Assembly: GCA_965247035.1 (NCBI GenBank)
Contig: CBDFGJ010000001.1
Location: 1,302,001-1,366,000 of the forward strand
Direction of reading: 5' to 3'
Length of the DNA stretch: 64,000 nucleotides
From: Azophilus sp965247035
Lineage (GTDB): Bacteria; Pseudomonadota; Gammaproteobacteria; Pseudomonadales; Azotimanducaceae
This document shows, piece after piece, positions 1 through 8,182 of this stretch (positions are counted from its first letter, which is position 1; each line of letters begins with the position of its first letter). A program made the position numbers and the translations under genes. A model generated the notes under the pieces. It made no database searches. It was not told where the DNA came from and saw only the letters and a program-made list of their open reading frames with translations.

Positions 1-192
1 GTCATCCGCTAGAACAAGCTTGCCGAGACCAGCCGCAGCCAGATAGAGCGCAATTGGCGAGCCTAGCCCACCCAAGCCGAGCACGAGCGCGGTGGTTTGC
101 CGCAACCTCTCCTGCCCGGCCACATCCACTTCGGGCAGCATGATTTGGCGGCTGTAGCGAAGCAATTCGTCGTCTTCGATGGCAGTCTTCAG
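1..192 (-). CDS. moeB: MoeB/ThiF-family adenylyltransferase, N-terminal part, cut by the window edge
   Basis: This is the 5' end of a ThiF/MoeB/HesA-family protein. Members adenylate the C-terminal glycine of a small sulfur-carrier protein (MoaD or ThiS) in molybdopterin or thiamine synthesis in the cytoplasm. The visible residues read LLRYSRQIMLPE, then VAGQERL, then the nucleotide-binding glycine-rich segment GLGGLGSP. Only about 64 residues are present and the gene runs off at base 1. The start is a problem. No ATG, GTG or TTG lies in frame just before the conserved block, and the nearest candidate is a CTG at 190-192. The reading frame stays open well upstream, so either a rare start is used or the 5' end carries a frameshift. 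The gene diverges from lexA. MoeB and ThiF cannot be told apart from this fragment. Confidence 0.72.
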   Translation of the reverse strand, partial: MKTAIEDDELLRYSRQIMLPEVDVAGQERLRQTTALVLGLGGLGSPIALYLAAAGLGKLVLADD

Positions 193-518
193 CCTGTCTG
201 ATGAAACGGGGCCTGCCGACGGCGTGGCCCGATTGAACGCCTGCGTCGAGCATAAACCAATGGTGGGCCAAGCAAAAGCGGCGACGTTGATGCAGCCAAC
301 CTGATCTTAGAGTTTCGCCTGAGGCATCCTGTCCTGCCGCCCCTCGGCCTAAGGGTTTGACGCCAGAGCAGGTCGAAGCCGGGGTCAAGGCGTGCAATCG
401 GTCTTTGATTCAGGCTGCTTGGTATTGTATAAAGTCTCACAGACAGTTGTTCGCGCGGGCGGCTTGCCCGAGCAGGCCGCTAAGCAAAACCACCGCTGCT
501 GACGAAGGGCGCAGTGCA
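193..518. other. Divergent intergenic region between moeB-like gene and lexA
   Basis: About 325 bases separate the two divergent genes and must hold both promoters. I looked for an SOS box before lexA. The best approach is near 428-447 (TTGT, ten bases, ACAG), which has the wrong spacing for the gamma-proteobacterial CTGT-N8-ACAG site. No convincing LexA operator is seen. Confidence 0.4.
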
Positions 519-1118
519 ATGCAAGAACTCACCCAACGGCAATCCCAAGTGCTCGAAATGGCCCGGCAGTACAAACGCCAACACGGCTATCCGCCCACCC
601 GGGCCGAAATATCCGCGCATTTTGGCTTCAAATCCGCCAACGCCGCTGAGGTGCTTTTGCGCACCCTTGACCGCAAGGGCTTCATTCGCTTGATTCGCGG
701 CGTCTCCCGCGGCATCCACCTGACCGAGCCGAACAGCTTGCCGCTGATCGGGCGAGTGCGGGCCGGCGCCCCCATCCTCGCCGAGGAACATGTCGAAGAC
801 CAAATTGAGCTGGCGGCCAACTTCTTCAATCCGCAAGCGCACTTTCTGTTGCAAGTGATCGGCGACAGCATGATCAATGCCGCCATTCTTGATGGTGACC
901 TGCTAGCCGTACACAAGACGTCGGAGGCATGGAATGGGCAAATTGTGGTGGCTCGCCTCAACGACGAAGTGACCGTTAAGCGCTTGCGCCGGGGCAGAAG
1001 CCGACGCTACCTTTCATTGATGCCCGAAAACCCAGCCTATGACCCTATTGAGGTGGATCTGCGGCACGGCGATTTCGCCATTGAAGGCTTAGGCGTCGGC
1101 GTGCTGCGCCGAACCTGA
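519..1118 (+). CDS. lexA: LexA, SOS-response transcriptional repressor and autoprotease
   Basis: The 199-residue product matches the usual LexA length of about 200. Residues 1-65 form the winged helix-turn-helix DNA-binding domain (GYPPTRAEIS, then GFKSANAAEVLL). The S24-type protease domain follows. The scissile Ala-Gly is visible at 82-83 (VRAGAP), the nucleophile Ser at about 117 (GDSM) and the general-base Lys at about 154 (VTVKR), so RecA-stimulated self-cleavage should be intact. The ATG at 519 was chosen because it starts exactly at the family N-terminus (MQELTxRQ). An upstream in-frame start would add over 50 unrelated residues. LexA normally represses its own gene and other DNA-damage genes, but I see no clear autoregulatory box upstream, so its operator may differ from the E. 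coli one. Confidence 0.95.
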   Translation: MQELTQRQSQVLEMARQYKRQHGYPPTRAEISAHFGFKSANAAEVLLRTLDRKGFIRLIRGVSRGIHLTEPNSLPLIGRVRAGAPILAEEHVEDQIELAANFFNPQAHFLLQVIGDSMINAAILDGDLLAVHKTSEAWNGQIVVARLNDEVTVKRLRRGRSRRYLSLMPENPAYDPIEVDLRHGDFAIEGLGVGVLRRT

Positions 1119-1155
1119 CCCGCACCTGTGGTGCCAGCGCCGCCGGCCCGGCACG

Positions 1156-1232
1156 TTCAACCGCCTGCTCTTTCTTTTGTGGCGGGAATTTATTGCCAGC
1201 AATTAGGCAACGTCTGATCACTTAGCGTCACA
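1156..1232. repeat. Dispersed ~77-bp repeat, copy 1
   Basis: This stretch begins TTCAACCGCCTGCTC, contains the imperfect dyad TTGCCAGCAATTAGGCAA and ends GCGTCACA. It is nearly identical to 18030-18107, differing by one indel and a handful of substitutions. It sits between the lexA stop and the convergent oxygenase gene. The dyad would form a short hairpin. No open reading frame crosses it. It may be a MITE-like or REP-like element or an IS end. Confidence 0.75.
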
Positions 1233-1339
1233 GACGACCGGGCCTTCATGCCAAAACACCGCCGGTCGCCTTTGTGGGTTTGGTGCGTGTCGGGGTTTTG
1301 CTGTTTTTATCCCTTTATTTTGCTAAGGGCGGCGCGCCG

Positions 1340-2746
1340 CTAGCTGTTGTGCTTCCAATTGCCGTGAAATCCATACGGCACTCGATGGGGCAACTCGGCG
1401 CAGGCGATTGGGCCGTCAGCTAGGTTCTGGGCATCAAGGAAGATCAGGTCGCTACGGTTGTCCTTGGCGCGATAGACCACGCTAATGAGGTAGCCGTCGC
1501 CTTCGCTGCTGCCTTCGGACTTGGGTACGAACACCGGCTCGCCGGTGGCGTCTCCTGACGGCAGAACGTAGGTGTTGCGCTCGTTGGCGGCGAAGTCTTG
1601 GCGGACGATGGCGTCAAAGCCCAAGCCGCCGTTGCCACCGACGGAGGCGGCGTAGTACCCGTGGCGGTAGTTGCCGCCGGTGAAGCGTTCATCAAGCCGC
1701 GGAAACTCGCCGGAAATGTCGTCCAAGTAGCGGCGCTGCACACCGTTGGAATTGGCCGCTAGGTCGATGGTCCACTCGCAGAGGCGGGCTTGCGCTTTTT
1801 TCGGGTCCGGCTGGCTGCCGTCCAAATGCGGGAACAAGGGTGCTTCCTCGAACTGCATGACATGGGCGACGATGCGGTTGCCTTCGGTGTAGGCGTTCAT
1901 TGGATGGAACACATAGCAGGGGTCCGTTTCAAACCAGCGCATCTCCTCCACCGAGCCGTCTCGGCGCATCACCCCGATGTGCGTGCCCTTGTCCGGCTCC
2001 CAAGCAAAGGCCGGCTGACCGGCCATGGCCCGCTGCAGGCTGCCGGTGAGCGGGAAGATCGGAAACAGAACGTGCTCGCTGGTGGTGATGAAGTCGTGCA
2101 CCATGCTCGGGAAGGGGGCGTCAAAGCACTCCGAGCGGGTCAGCACGCCATTGGCGTCCACTGTTTGATAGCTCATGCCAGGGCTGAACATGCCAGTGGT
2201 CATGTAACCGAAGAACAGCATCTCGCCGGTGGTCGGGTCGATCTTCGGGTGGGCGGTCATGGGGCCTTCAAGCTGATCGTCAAAACGCCACGATCCTTTG
2301 GACTCCAAGGTTTCCGGATTGACCTGAAAAGGGGCGTGCCCCTCCTCTAAAGCCAGCAGTTTGCCGCCGTGCCAGACGACGTTGGTGTTGGCCAAGCCGT
2401 CGTCGGCGACGCCGGCGGTGATGGGGTCGTTTTCCATCGGGTTGAAGGGGTTGTAGAGGCTGCGTCTTTCTTGTCGCTCCAGACGCCATTTGGCCGTGCG
2501 CATCCAGCGGTTGCGGTAGCGCACACGCCCGTCTTCGATACGAAACAGATGCATCATGCCGTCACCGACGAACCAGTGATGGTCGCCCCGGGGCGGGAAC
2601 TGCGGATCGGGTCCGTTGCGGTAGTAGGTGATGCTGAGATCCCGGGGGATCTCACCGCGAATGATGACATCGTCTATATCGCACTCCATGCGAATGGGAG
2701 CGAAATTACCGCTGAGCTGCGGGTGGTCAGGGTAAGGCGTGGTCAT
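1340..2746 (-). CDS. Carotenoid oxygenase (RPE65/CCD) family dioxygenase
   Basis: The 468-residue product is a carotenoid/lignostilbene cleavage dioxygenase. Family members use non-heme Fe(II) held by four histidines to split a C=C bond of an apocarotenoid or stilbene. All four ligands are visible: His166 (TAHPKID), His217 (MVHDFI), His281 (VFHPMN) and His461 (GFHGNW). The hallmark N-terminal YRNGP and FxGDGMMH segments are also present, and the length fits bacterial enzymes. The ATG at 2744-2746 is preceded by GGAGAAG at good spacing. An upstream alternative start would add 23 unrelated residues. The gene stands alone, so the substrate is not indicated by its neighbours. Nearby Rieske and PhyH oxygenases elsewhere in the window suggest oxidative catabolism of hydrophobic compounds. 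Confidence 0.92.
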   Translation of the reverse strand: MTTPYPDHPQLSGNFAPIRMECDIDDVIIRGEIPRDLSITYYRNGPDPQFPPRGDHHWFVGDGMMHLFRIEDGRVRYRNRWMRTAKWRLERQERRSLYNPFNPMENDPITAGVADDGLANTNVVWHGGKLLALEEGHAPFQVNPETLESKGSWRFDDQLEGPMTAHPKIDPTTGEMLFFGYMTTGMFSPGMSYQTVDANGVLTRSECFDAPFPSMVHDFITTSEHVLFPIFPLTGSLQRAMAGQPAFAWEPDKGTHIGVMRRDGSVEEMRWFETDPCYVFHPMNAYTEGNRIVAHVMQFEEAPLFPHLDGSQPDPKKAQARLCEWTIDLAANSNGVQRRYLDDISGEFPRLDERFTGGNYRHGYYAASVGGNGGLGFDAIVRQDFAANERNTYVLPSGDATGEPVFVPKSEGSSEGDGYLISVVYRAKDNRSDLIFLDAQNLADGPIACAELPHRVPYGFHGNWKHNS

Positions 2747-3138
2747 GGCGTCTTCTCCGCTTGGCCAAATTGAGATGGCGGGCAGTCTAGCAGAAACGGC
2801 CAACCCTTGTAGCACCCATCAGGGATACCCCCTAGTCGGTCCAATGTGTGTCTATACCTGATGAAAGCCTGATGAAAGTGTCCTTGCGAGGCGGGCCGCC
2901 GACGCAGTGAAGCTCGTGCTTGCGCCCATCGTACCGGAAGGCGACCCGGCCGTTGCGCCGGCGGTCGGCCGAGCAAGGCTTCTCGGCAGCCAACCACAAT
3001 CAAGTCTGCTCGACCAAGGAACCTCTGATTAAATTCCAAGGATTGACCATCGCATGGCGGGTGGTGCCGTGAAGCCAACACGGGGCGGAACATGGTAGGA
3101 TTGCGTCTCTCAAGCTAAGCCGTTCCGGGGCCAGAGGA
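2747..3138. other. Intergenic region with decayed coding remnant
   Basis: This 390-base gap holds no intact gene. On the minus strand near 2840-2990 a short stop-to-stop frame of about 51 codons contains NGRVAFRYDGRKHEL, which faintly resembles the C-terminal tail of DDE integrase-type transposases. I cannot assign it firmly. A solo end of the dispersed MITE family starts at 3018 (separate entry). Confidence 0.35.
3018..3060 (+). repeat. MITE-family solo end (left-end type, truncated)
   Basis: GGAACCTCTGATTAAATTCC followed by AAGGATTGACCATCGCATGG matches the left end of the intact element at 18149-18288. The match stops at about 3060, so the rest of the element is lost or was never present. 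It lies about 80 bases upstream of gloA. Confidence 0.7.
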
Positions 3139-3141
3139 TTG

Positions 3142-3561
3142 ATGAAGTATCTGCACACCATGGTTCGGGTGACGGACCTTGACGCCTCCTTGGAATTCTA
3201 TTGCGATAAGCTCGGCCTCACCGAACTGCGCCGCGTCGAACAGCAGGCGGGCCGGTTCACCCTGGTCTTCTTGGCCGCTCCCGGGGACGAATCCGCTCAG
3301 GTGGAGCTGACTTGGAATTGGGATCCGGAAAAATTGGCCGGCGGGCGCAATTTCGGCCACTTAGCCTACCAAGTGGACAACATTTATGAGGTCTGCCAAC
3401 GCCTGATGGATGGCGGCGTCACGATCAATCGGCCGCCACGGGATGGTTGGATGGCCTTCGTCCGTTCGCCGGACGGCGTGTCAATCGAGTTGTTGCAGAA
3501 AGGCGCCTCCTTGCCACCCGCCACCCCTTGGCAGGACATGGCCAACATCGGCGAGTGGTAA
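3142..3561 (+). CDS. gloA: Lactoylglutathione lyase (glyoxalase I)
   Basis: The 139-residue product is a glyoxalase I of the VOC superfamily. It isomerises the hemithioacetal of methylglyoxal and glutathione to S-lactoylglutathione in the cytoplasm. The two beta-alpha-beta-beta-beta modules carry the four metal ligands at the usual places: His5 (YLHTMVRV), Glu55 (QVELTWNW), His73 (FGHLAYQV) and Glu116 (SIELLQKG). A TTG lies immediately before the ATG and could also initiate. The ATG at 3142 sits four bases after AGAGG and matches the family start. The protein is slightly longer at the C-terminus than E. coli GloA. It appears monocistronic. Confidence 0.93.
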   Translation: MKYLHTMVRVTDLDASLEFYCDKLGLTELRRVEQQAGRFTLVFLAAPGDESAQVELTWNWDPEKLAGGRNFGHLAYQVDNIYEVCQRLMDGGVTINRPPRDGWMAFVRSPDGVSIELLQKGASLPPATPWQDMANIGEW

Positions 3562-3702
3562 CTCGCCGCAAATTGAAAATCAAGAGTGGTCCTTCCAATT
3601 CTCTTATGTTACTTTCCGTAGCACTTTGCGTTTGAGGTTGATTAGCACTCGCTTGTCGGACCTGATCTGCAAAGTTTAGATGGATGGTCAAAGGAACACC
3701 TT

Positions 3703-4857
3703 ATGCGCAACACGCACTTGACCGCAATCGCCATTGCCGTGCTGATTGCCCTGTGGCTGCTCAGCGGGCAATTCGCCGCTGACGCCCCGTCGCCGCAACT
3801 CAATCTCGTTGAACAAGCCAACCTGCGCGCCGCCAAGCGAGCGGACGCCGCTCCCACCAAGGTGCGCGCCCGCATCATCTCGGCGTCTCCGCAGATACGG
3901 CACGTCCGCATCCGCGGCAAAACAAAAAACAAACGCACGGTGACCACCCGTGCCGAAATCACTGGCATCGTCGTCGAACGCCCGTCCGAGCGCGGCCACC
4001 GGGTCAATGCCGGCGACCTGCTCTGCCTCATCTCCACGGAGGATCGCCAAGTCGCCGTAGTGGAGGCTGAGGAGGTGCTCAACCAGGCGCGCATCGAGCA
4101 TCAAGGCCGCCTCAAGCTCAAGGTCAGCGGCCTGCAATCGGACAGCCTCGTAGCCCAGGCGCGGGCACGGCTGGCGGCCGCTGAGGCCAGCCTCAAGCGC
4201 AGCCAACTGAACTTGGCGCGGCTTGAGGTCACCGCTCCGTTTGCGGGCATCATCGAGGATGTGCATCAGGAAGTGGGAGATTACGTCAGGCCCGGCGACG
4301 AATGCGCCACCATCGTCGATCTCAATCCCATGTTGCTCGTGGGGCACGTGGCGGAAAAGGACGTGCTGCAAGTGGCGTCAGGTGCAGTGGCTTCCGGGGT
4401 GTTCGACAACGGTCAACAGGTGCAGGGGCTGGTTAGTTTCGTTGGCCAGCAAAGCGACCCGCAAACCCGCTCCTACCCGCTGGAGGTGCAGATTCCCAAC
4501 GCCGACTACAAACTGCGCAGCGGCATCACCACGGACATTTTGATTCCGGTTTCCGAAGTGCGGGCGCAGAAGATCAGCCCGTCCCTGTTCGCCCTGAATG
4601 ACGTCGGCGACATTGGCGTGCGCATCATCAACGCCAATGGCCGGGTGGAGTTCAATACCATTGAGGTCATTCGCGATGATGGCGACGGCGTATGGGTGGC
4701 GGGCCTACCGGAGGTGACAACGCTTATTACGGTGGGCCAGGAGTTGGTGGTGCCGGGGGAAATCGTGGAAGTGGACTTTCAGCCGGCCGAGGAAATGCCG
4801 GCGGCGGCCCCTTCATCCCAAGCCACATCCGCAGCGGACGCCGCCGCCAAGGCATAG
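3703..4857 (+). CDS. RND efflux periplasmic adaptor (membrane fusion protein, HlyD/AcrA family)
   Basis: The 384-residue product bridges an inner-membrane RND pump to an outer-membrane channel. An uncleaved or signal-like hydrophobic segment spans residues 5-21. The split lipoyl-like domain is seen in its two halves, around residues 80-105 (TGIVVERP to LLCLIS) and 173-205 (APFAGIIEDV to GDYVRPGD), separated by an alpha-hairpin rich in Ala/Gln/Arg. The beta-barrel and membrane-proximal domains follow. The last 25 residues are Ala/Pro-rich. The RND permease gene starts two bases after the stop, so the two are an operon. No outer-membrane factor gene is present in this window, so the pump probably borrows a TolC-type channel. 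The substrate is unknown. Confidence 0.9.
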   Translation: MRNTHLTAIAIAVLIALWLLSGQFAADAPSPQLNLVEQANLRAAKRADAAPTKVRARIISASPQIRHVRIRGKTKNKRTVTTRAEITGIVVERPSERGHRVNAGDLLCLISTEDRQVAVVEAEEVLNQARIEHQGRLKLKVSGLQSDSLVAQARARLAAAEASLKRSQLNLARLEVTAPFAGIIEDVHQEVGDYVRPGDECATIVDLNPMLLVGHVAEKDVLQVASGAVASGVFDNGQQVQGLVSFVGQQSDPQTRSYPLEVQIPNADYKLRSGITTDILIPVSEVRAQKISPSLFALNDVGDIGVRIINANGRVEFNTIEVIRDDGDGVWVAGLPEVTTLITVGQELVVPGEIVEVDFQPAEEMPAAAPSSQATSAADAAAKA

Positions 4858-4859
4858 GC

Positions 4860-7800
4860 ATGAACGCCCTCGTCGACACGGCCATCAACCGCACCAGAAC
4901 CACTTTGCTGGCGCTGTTCATCGTGCTGTTGGCCGGGCTGGCCGCCCGCATCGCCATACCGGTGGCGAACGACCCCAGCATTCAGGTGCCGTTTTTCGTC
5001 ATCACCATCATTCACGAAGGCATCTCGCCGGAAGACGCCGAGCTGTTGCTGGTGATGCCGGCGGAAATTGAGCTGCGCGCCATTGAGGGGGTGGACGAAC
5101 TCACCACCTACGCTACCGAGGGTTCGGCCACCCTGCTGGTGGAGTTTGATGCGGACTACGACTTGGACCAAGCCCTGCTCGACGTGCGCGAGGCCATGGA
5201 CCGCTCCCGCTCGGAAATGCCAACTACGATCGAGGAGCCGATCATCAGCGAATCGAGCGTTGATGACTTCCCTATCCTGCAGGTCAATCTGAGCGGCAAC
5301 GGCGCACCCGAGCGCCTCGTTTACAATTTGGCTCTGGACTTGCGCGACCGTATTGAGTCCATCCCCGACGTGCTTGATGCGGAAATTCAGGGGCATCGGG
5401 AAGAACTGCTTGAAGTCGTGATTGATCCGCGCAGGCTGGAAGGCTATCAGCTTTCCTACGATCAACTGATCAACACCCTAGTGCGCAGCAATCGATTGAT
5501 CGCCGCCGGCAGCCTAGACACGGGAGAGGGCCGGTTCTCGGTTAAGGTGCCGAGCCTGATCAATGAAGCGGCGGACGTGTTCGACCTGCCGGTGAAGGTG
5601 CATGGCGACACCGTCGTCACCTTGGCGGACGTGGCCACCGTGCGCCGAACCTTTAAGGACCGGGTTGTCCACGCCCGCGTGAACGGCGCTGACGCCATCT
5701 CCATCAACGTCATCAAGCGGGCGGACGCCAACATCGTGGAAACCATTAACCAAGCCAAGGCCCTGGTCGATGAATTCCGCCCGCGCGTACCGCGGCAGGT
5801 GGACGTCTTCTACACCCAAGACCAAGGCACTTGGGCACTGCAGCAAGTCACCGAACTGCAAGGCAACATCTTCACCGCGCTAGCGCTGGTGATGGTGCTG
5901 GTGGTGGCGGCTCTAGGCATTCGCAGCGGCTTGATCGTCGGCTTGGGCATTCCAACCTCGCTATTGTTTTCGCTGATTTTCATTTACTTGCTTGGCTACA
6001 CGTTCAACTTCATGGTGATGTTCGGCATGCTGCTTGGGCTTGGCATGCTCATTGACGGCGCCGTCGTGGTGACGGAATACGCCGACCGCAAGATGACCGA
6101 AGGGTTTGATCGCCGCGGCGCCTACGCCTTGGCCGCCAAGCGCATGTTCTGGCCGGTGACGGCTTCGGTCGCCACCACTTTGGCGGCTTTTTTGCCGCTG
6201 ATCTTTTGGCCCGGCGTCTCCGGCAAGTTCATGCGCTACCTGCCGGTGACCGTCTTCGCCGTGCTCAGCGGGTCGCTGCTGTACGCGCTCGTGTTCTGCC
6301 CAGTACTCGGCTCCTTGTTCGGTCGGCCTGGCTCCCGCGATGCGAACTCGGTCGAGACGTTGAAACAACTTGAGGAAGGCGACCCAACGCAGCTGAAGTC
6401 CGTGACCGGTTGGTACGCCCGCCTGCTGCGGCTATCGACCCGCTACGCTTGGCTGACGGTGCTGCTCACCATCACCGTCGTAGCCGGAGTGATGATGGCT
6501 TATGGCCAATTCGGCAAAGGCTTCGCGTTTTTCTCAGACGAAGAGGGCAAGTTCGCGATCGTCTCCATTCGCGCCCGGGGCAATCTATCGACCGAGGAAA
6601 TCAACGTGCTGGTGCGGGAGGTGGAGGATCAGGTGGTTGAAATGATGGGCATTCAGGACATCAACACCTACACCTCCCTGCCAGGGCGCCCGAAACGAGG
6701 CGGCGGCCAGGATGAGATTGGCCGCATTTTCTTGGAGCTGCTTGATGAGGGCAAGCGTGATCGCTCCACCACGGAGATTCTTGAGGAAATACGGCGGCGC
6801 GGCACCAGCTTGGCGGGCATCAGGCTGGATGTTCGGCAAATGGATATGGGGCCCCATAGCGGCAAACCCATCAAGATTGAATTCTCCTCACACAACAAGG
6901 ATTTGCTAGAGCCGGCGGCGATCCGCGTGCGTCAATTCATGGAGCAGGGGGTGGACGGCCTGCGTGACCTAGAGGACACCGTCTCGCTGCCGGGCATCGA
7001 ATGGATCCTGTCCGTGGACCGGGCGCGAGCGGCTGCGTTCGGTGCCGACGTAACCCATGTGGGCTTGGCGGTGCAGTTGGTGACCAACGGCCTCAAAGTG
7101 GGGGAGTATCGCCCAAGAAGGTCGGATAACGCCGTGGACATTCGCGTGCGTTATCCGCCGAAGTACCGCCGCTTGGCCATGTTGGATGAGCTGAAGATCA
7201 ACACCGACAAGGGCATGGTGCCCATCTCCAACTTCGTGCGCCGGGAAGCCAAGCCCAACGTGTCCACCATTCAGCGGGTCAACGGCATTCCGGTGAAGCA
7301 TGTATTCGCGGATGTGGCACCCGGCGTGCTGGCGGACAACAAAGTGCGCGAGATCCAGGCTTGGCTCAAGACGCAAGAATTTGACCCCAGCCTCAGCATT
7401 GAATTTCGCGGCACCAACGAAGAACAGAACGACGCCATGAACTTCGTCTCCCTAGCGTTCATGCTGTCGCTTTTGCTGATGTTCATCCTGCTGGTGACCC
7501 AGTTCAACAGCTTCTACCAATCCGTGTTGATCCTGTTCTCCGTGGTTCTGTCCACGGCTGGGGTGTTGGCCGGCCTGTTGATCACTGGCAACGTATTCAG
7601 CGCCGTGCTGACCGGCGTCGGCATAGTCGCCTTGGCGGGCATCGTGGTGAACAACAACATTGTGCTGATCGATACCTACAATCACCTGCGGCGGGAGCAT
7701 CCGGAGCTGGATCCCATTTCGGTCATCGTGCGCACCGGCGCTCAGCGCTTGCGCCCGGTCATGCTCACCACGGTCACCACCGTATTTGGGCTGCTGCCAC

Positions 7801-8030
7801 TGGCCAGCAACCTGAGCATTGACCTCATCAACCGCACGGTGGTCTACGGCAGCGCCATGTCGGCATTTTGGGTGCCCCTTTCCCAAGCCATCGTCTCAGG
7901 CTTGACCTTCGCCACTGTGCTGACCCTAGTGGCCACTCCGGCGATGCTTGCCTTACCGCATCAACTGAAGGCGACCGTTGAGCGCTTGCGGGAAAGATTC
8001 CGCCGCCATCCGGCCATCAGTGAAGCCTGA
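4860..8030 (+). CDS. RND efflux transporter permease (HAE1/AcrB-like family)
   Basis: The 1056-residue length is typical for a full RND pump with 12 transmembrane helices and two large periplasmic loops. The N-terminal helix lies at about residues 12-30. Helix clusters lie at about 340-540 and 860-1010. The TM4 motif reads GMLIDGAVVV where AcrB has VDDA, so only one of the two proton-relay aspartates is kept. The TM10 region reads GIVVNNNIVLID, with Asn where AcrB has Lys940. This residue pattern is not that of AcrB itself. The ATG at 4860, two bases after the adaptor stop, gives the canonical N-terminus. The substrate is unknown. Transcription probably stops at the hairpin near 8145. Confidence 0.92.
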   Translation: MNALVDTAINRTRTTLLALFIVLLAGLAARIAIPVANDPSIQVPFFVITIIHEGISPEDAELLLVMPAEIELRAIEGVDELTTYATEGSATLLVEFDADYDLDQALLDVREAMDRSRSEMPTTIEEPIISESSVDDFPILQVNLSGNGAPERLVYNLALDLRDRIESIPDVLDAEIQGHREELLEVVIDPRRLEGYQLSYDQLINTLVRSNRLIAAGSLDTGEGRFSVKVPSLINEAADVFDLPVKVHGDTVVTLADVATVRRTFKDRVVHARVNGADAISINVIKRADANIVETINQAKALVDEFRPRVPRQVDVFYTQDQGTWALQQVTELQGNIFTALALVMVLVVAALGIRSGLIVGLGIPTSLLFSLIFIYLLGYTFNFMVMFGMLLGLGMLIDGAVVVTEYADRKMTEGFDRRGAYALAAKRMFWPVTASVATTLAAFLPLIFWPGVSGKFMRYLPVTVFAVLSGSLLYALVFCPVLGSLFGRPGSRDANSVETLKQLEEGDPTQLKSVTGWYARLLRLSTRYAWLTVLLTITVVAGVMMAYGQFGKGFAFFSDEEGKFAIVSIRARGNLSTEEINVLVREVEDQVVEMMGIQDINTYTSLPGRPKRGGGQDEIGRIFLELLDEGKRDRSTTEILEEIRRRGTSLAGIRLDVRQMDMGPHSGKPIKIEFSSHNKDLLEPAAIRVRQFMEQGVDGLRDLEDTVSLPGIEWILSVDRARAAAFGADVTHVGLAVQLVTNGLKVGEYRPRRSDNAVDIRVRYPPKYRRLAMLDELKINTDKGMVPISNFVRREAKPNVSTIQRVNGIPVKHVFADVAPGVLADNKVREIQAWLKTQEFDPSLSIEFRGTNEEQNDAMNFVSLAFMLSLLLMFILLVTQFNSFYQSVLILFSVVLSTAGVLAGLLITGNVFSAVLTGVGIVALAGIVVNNNIVLIDTYNHLRREHPELDPISVIVRTGAQRLRPVMLTTVTTVFGLLPLASNLSIDLINRTVVYGSAMSAFWVPLSQAIVSGLTFATVLTLVATPAMLALPHQLKATVERLRERFRRHPAISEA

Positions 8031-8144
8031 CCCCCCGGCGCTGCTTCAAGCTCAACAGAACCCGCTTAAAATCCTGTTGACGGGCCCTGATCTGAGGGCG
8101 TTCCGGCGGATTTGCAACAAGATTTGGAGTGGCTGGGGAATTCG

Positions 8145-8164
8145 GCTAGGGATTTTTTCCTAGC
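8145..8164. terminator. Hairpin with T-rich loop between convergent genes
   Basis: GCTAGG and CCTAGC pair across the loop GATTTTTT. The hairpin lies between the RND permease and glpK, whose 3' ends converge here. The stem is short (six pairs), so termination is plausible rather than certain. Confidence 0.4.
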
Positions 8165-8182
8165 GCTCAACCCATTGCCTCG

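Noticed and set aside
425..452. Possible SOS box upstream of lexA
   Set aside because: The half-sites TTGT and ACAG are ten bases apart instead of eight and the first differs from CTGT. It is not strong enough to call.
1790..2773. Long plus-strand open frames opposite the carotenoid oxygenase
   Set aside because: They are antisense shadows of a gene with all catalytic residues on the minus strand.
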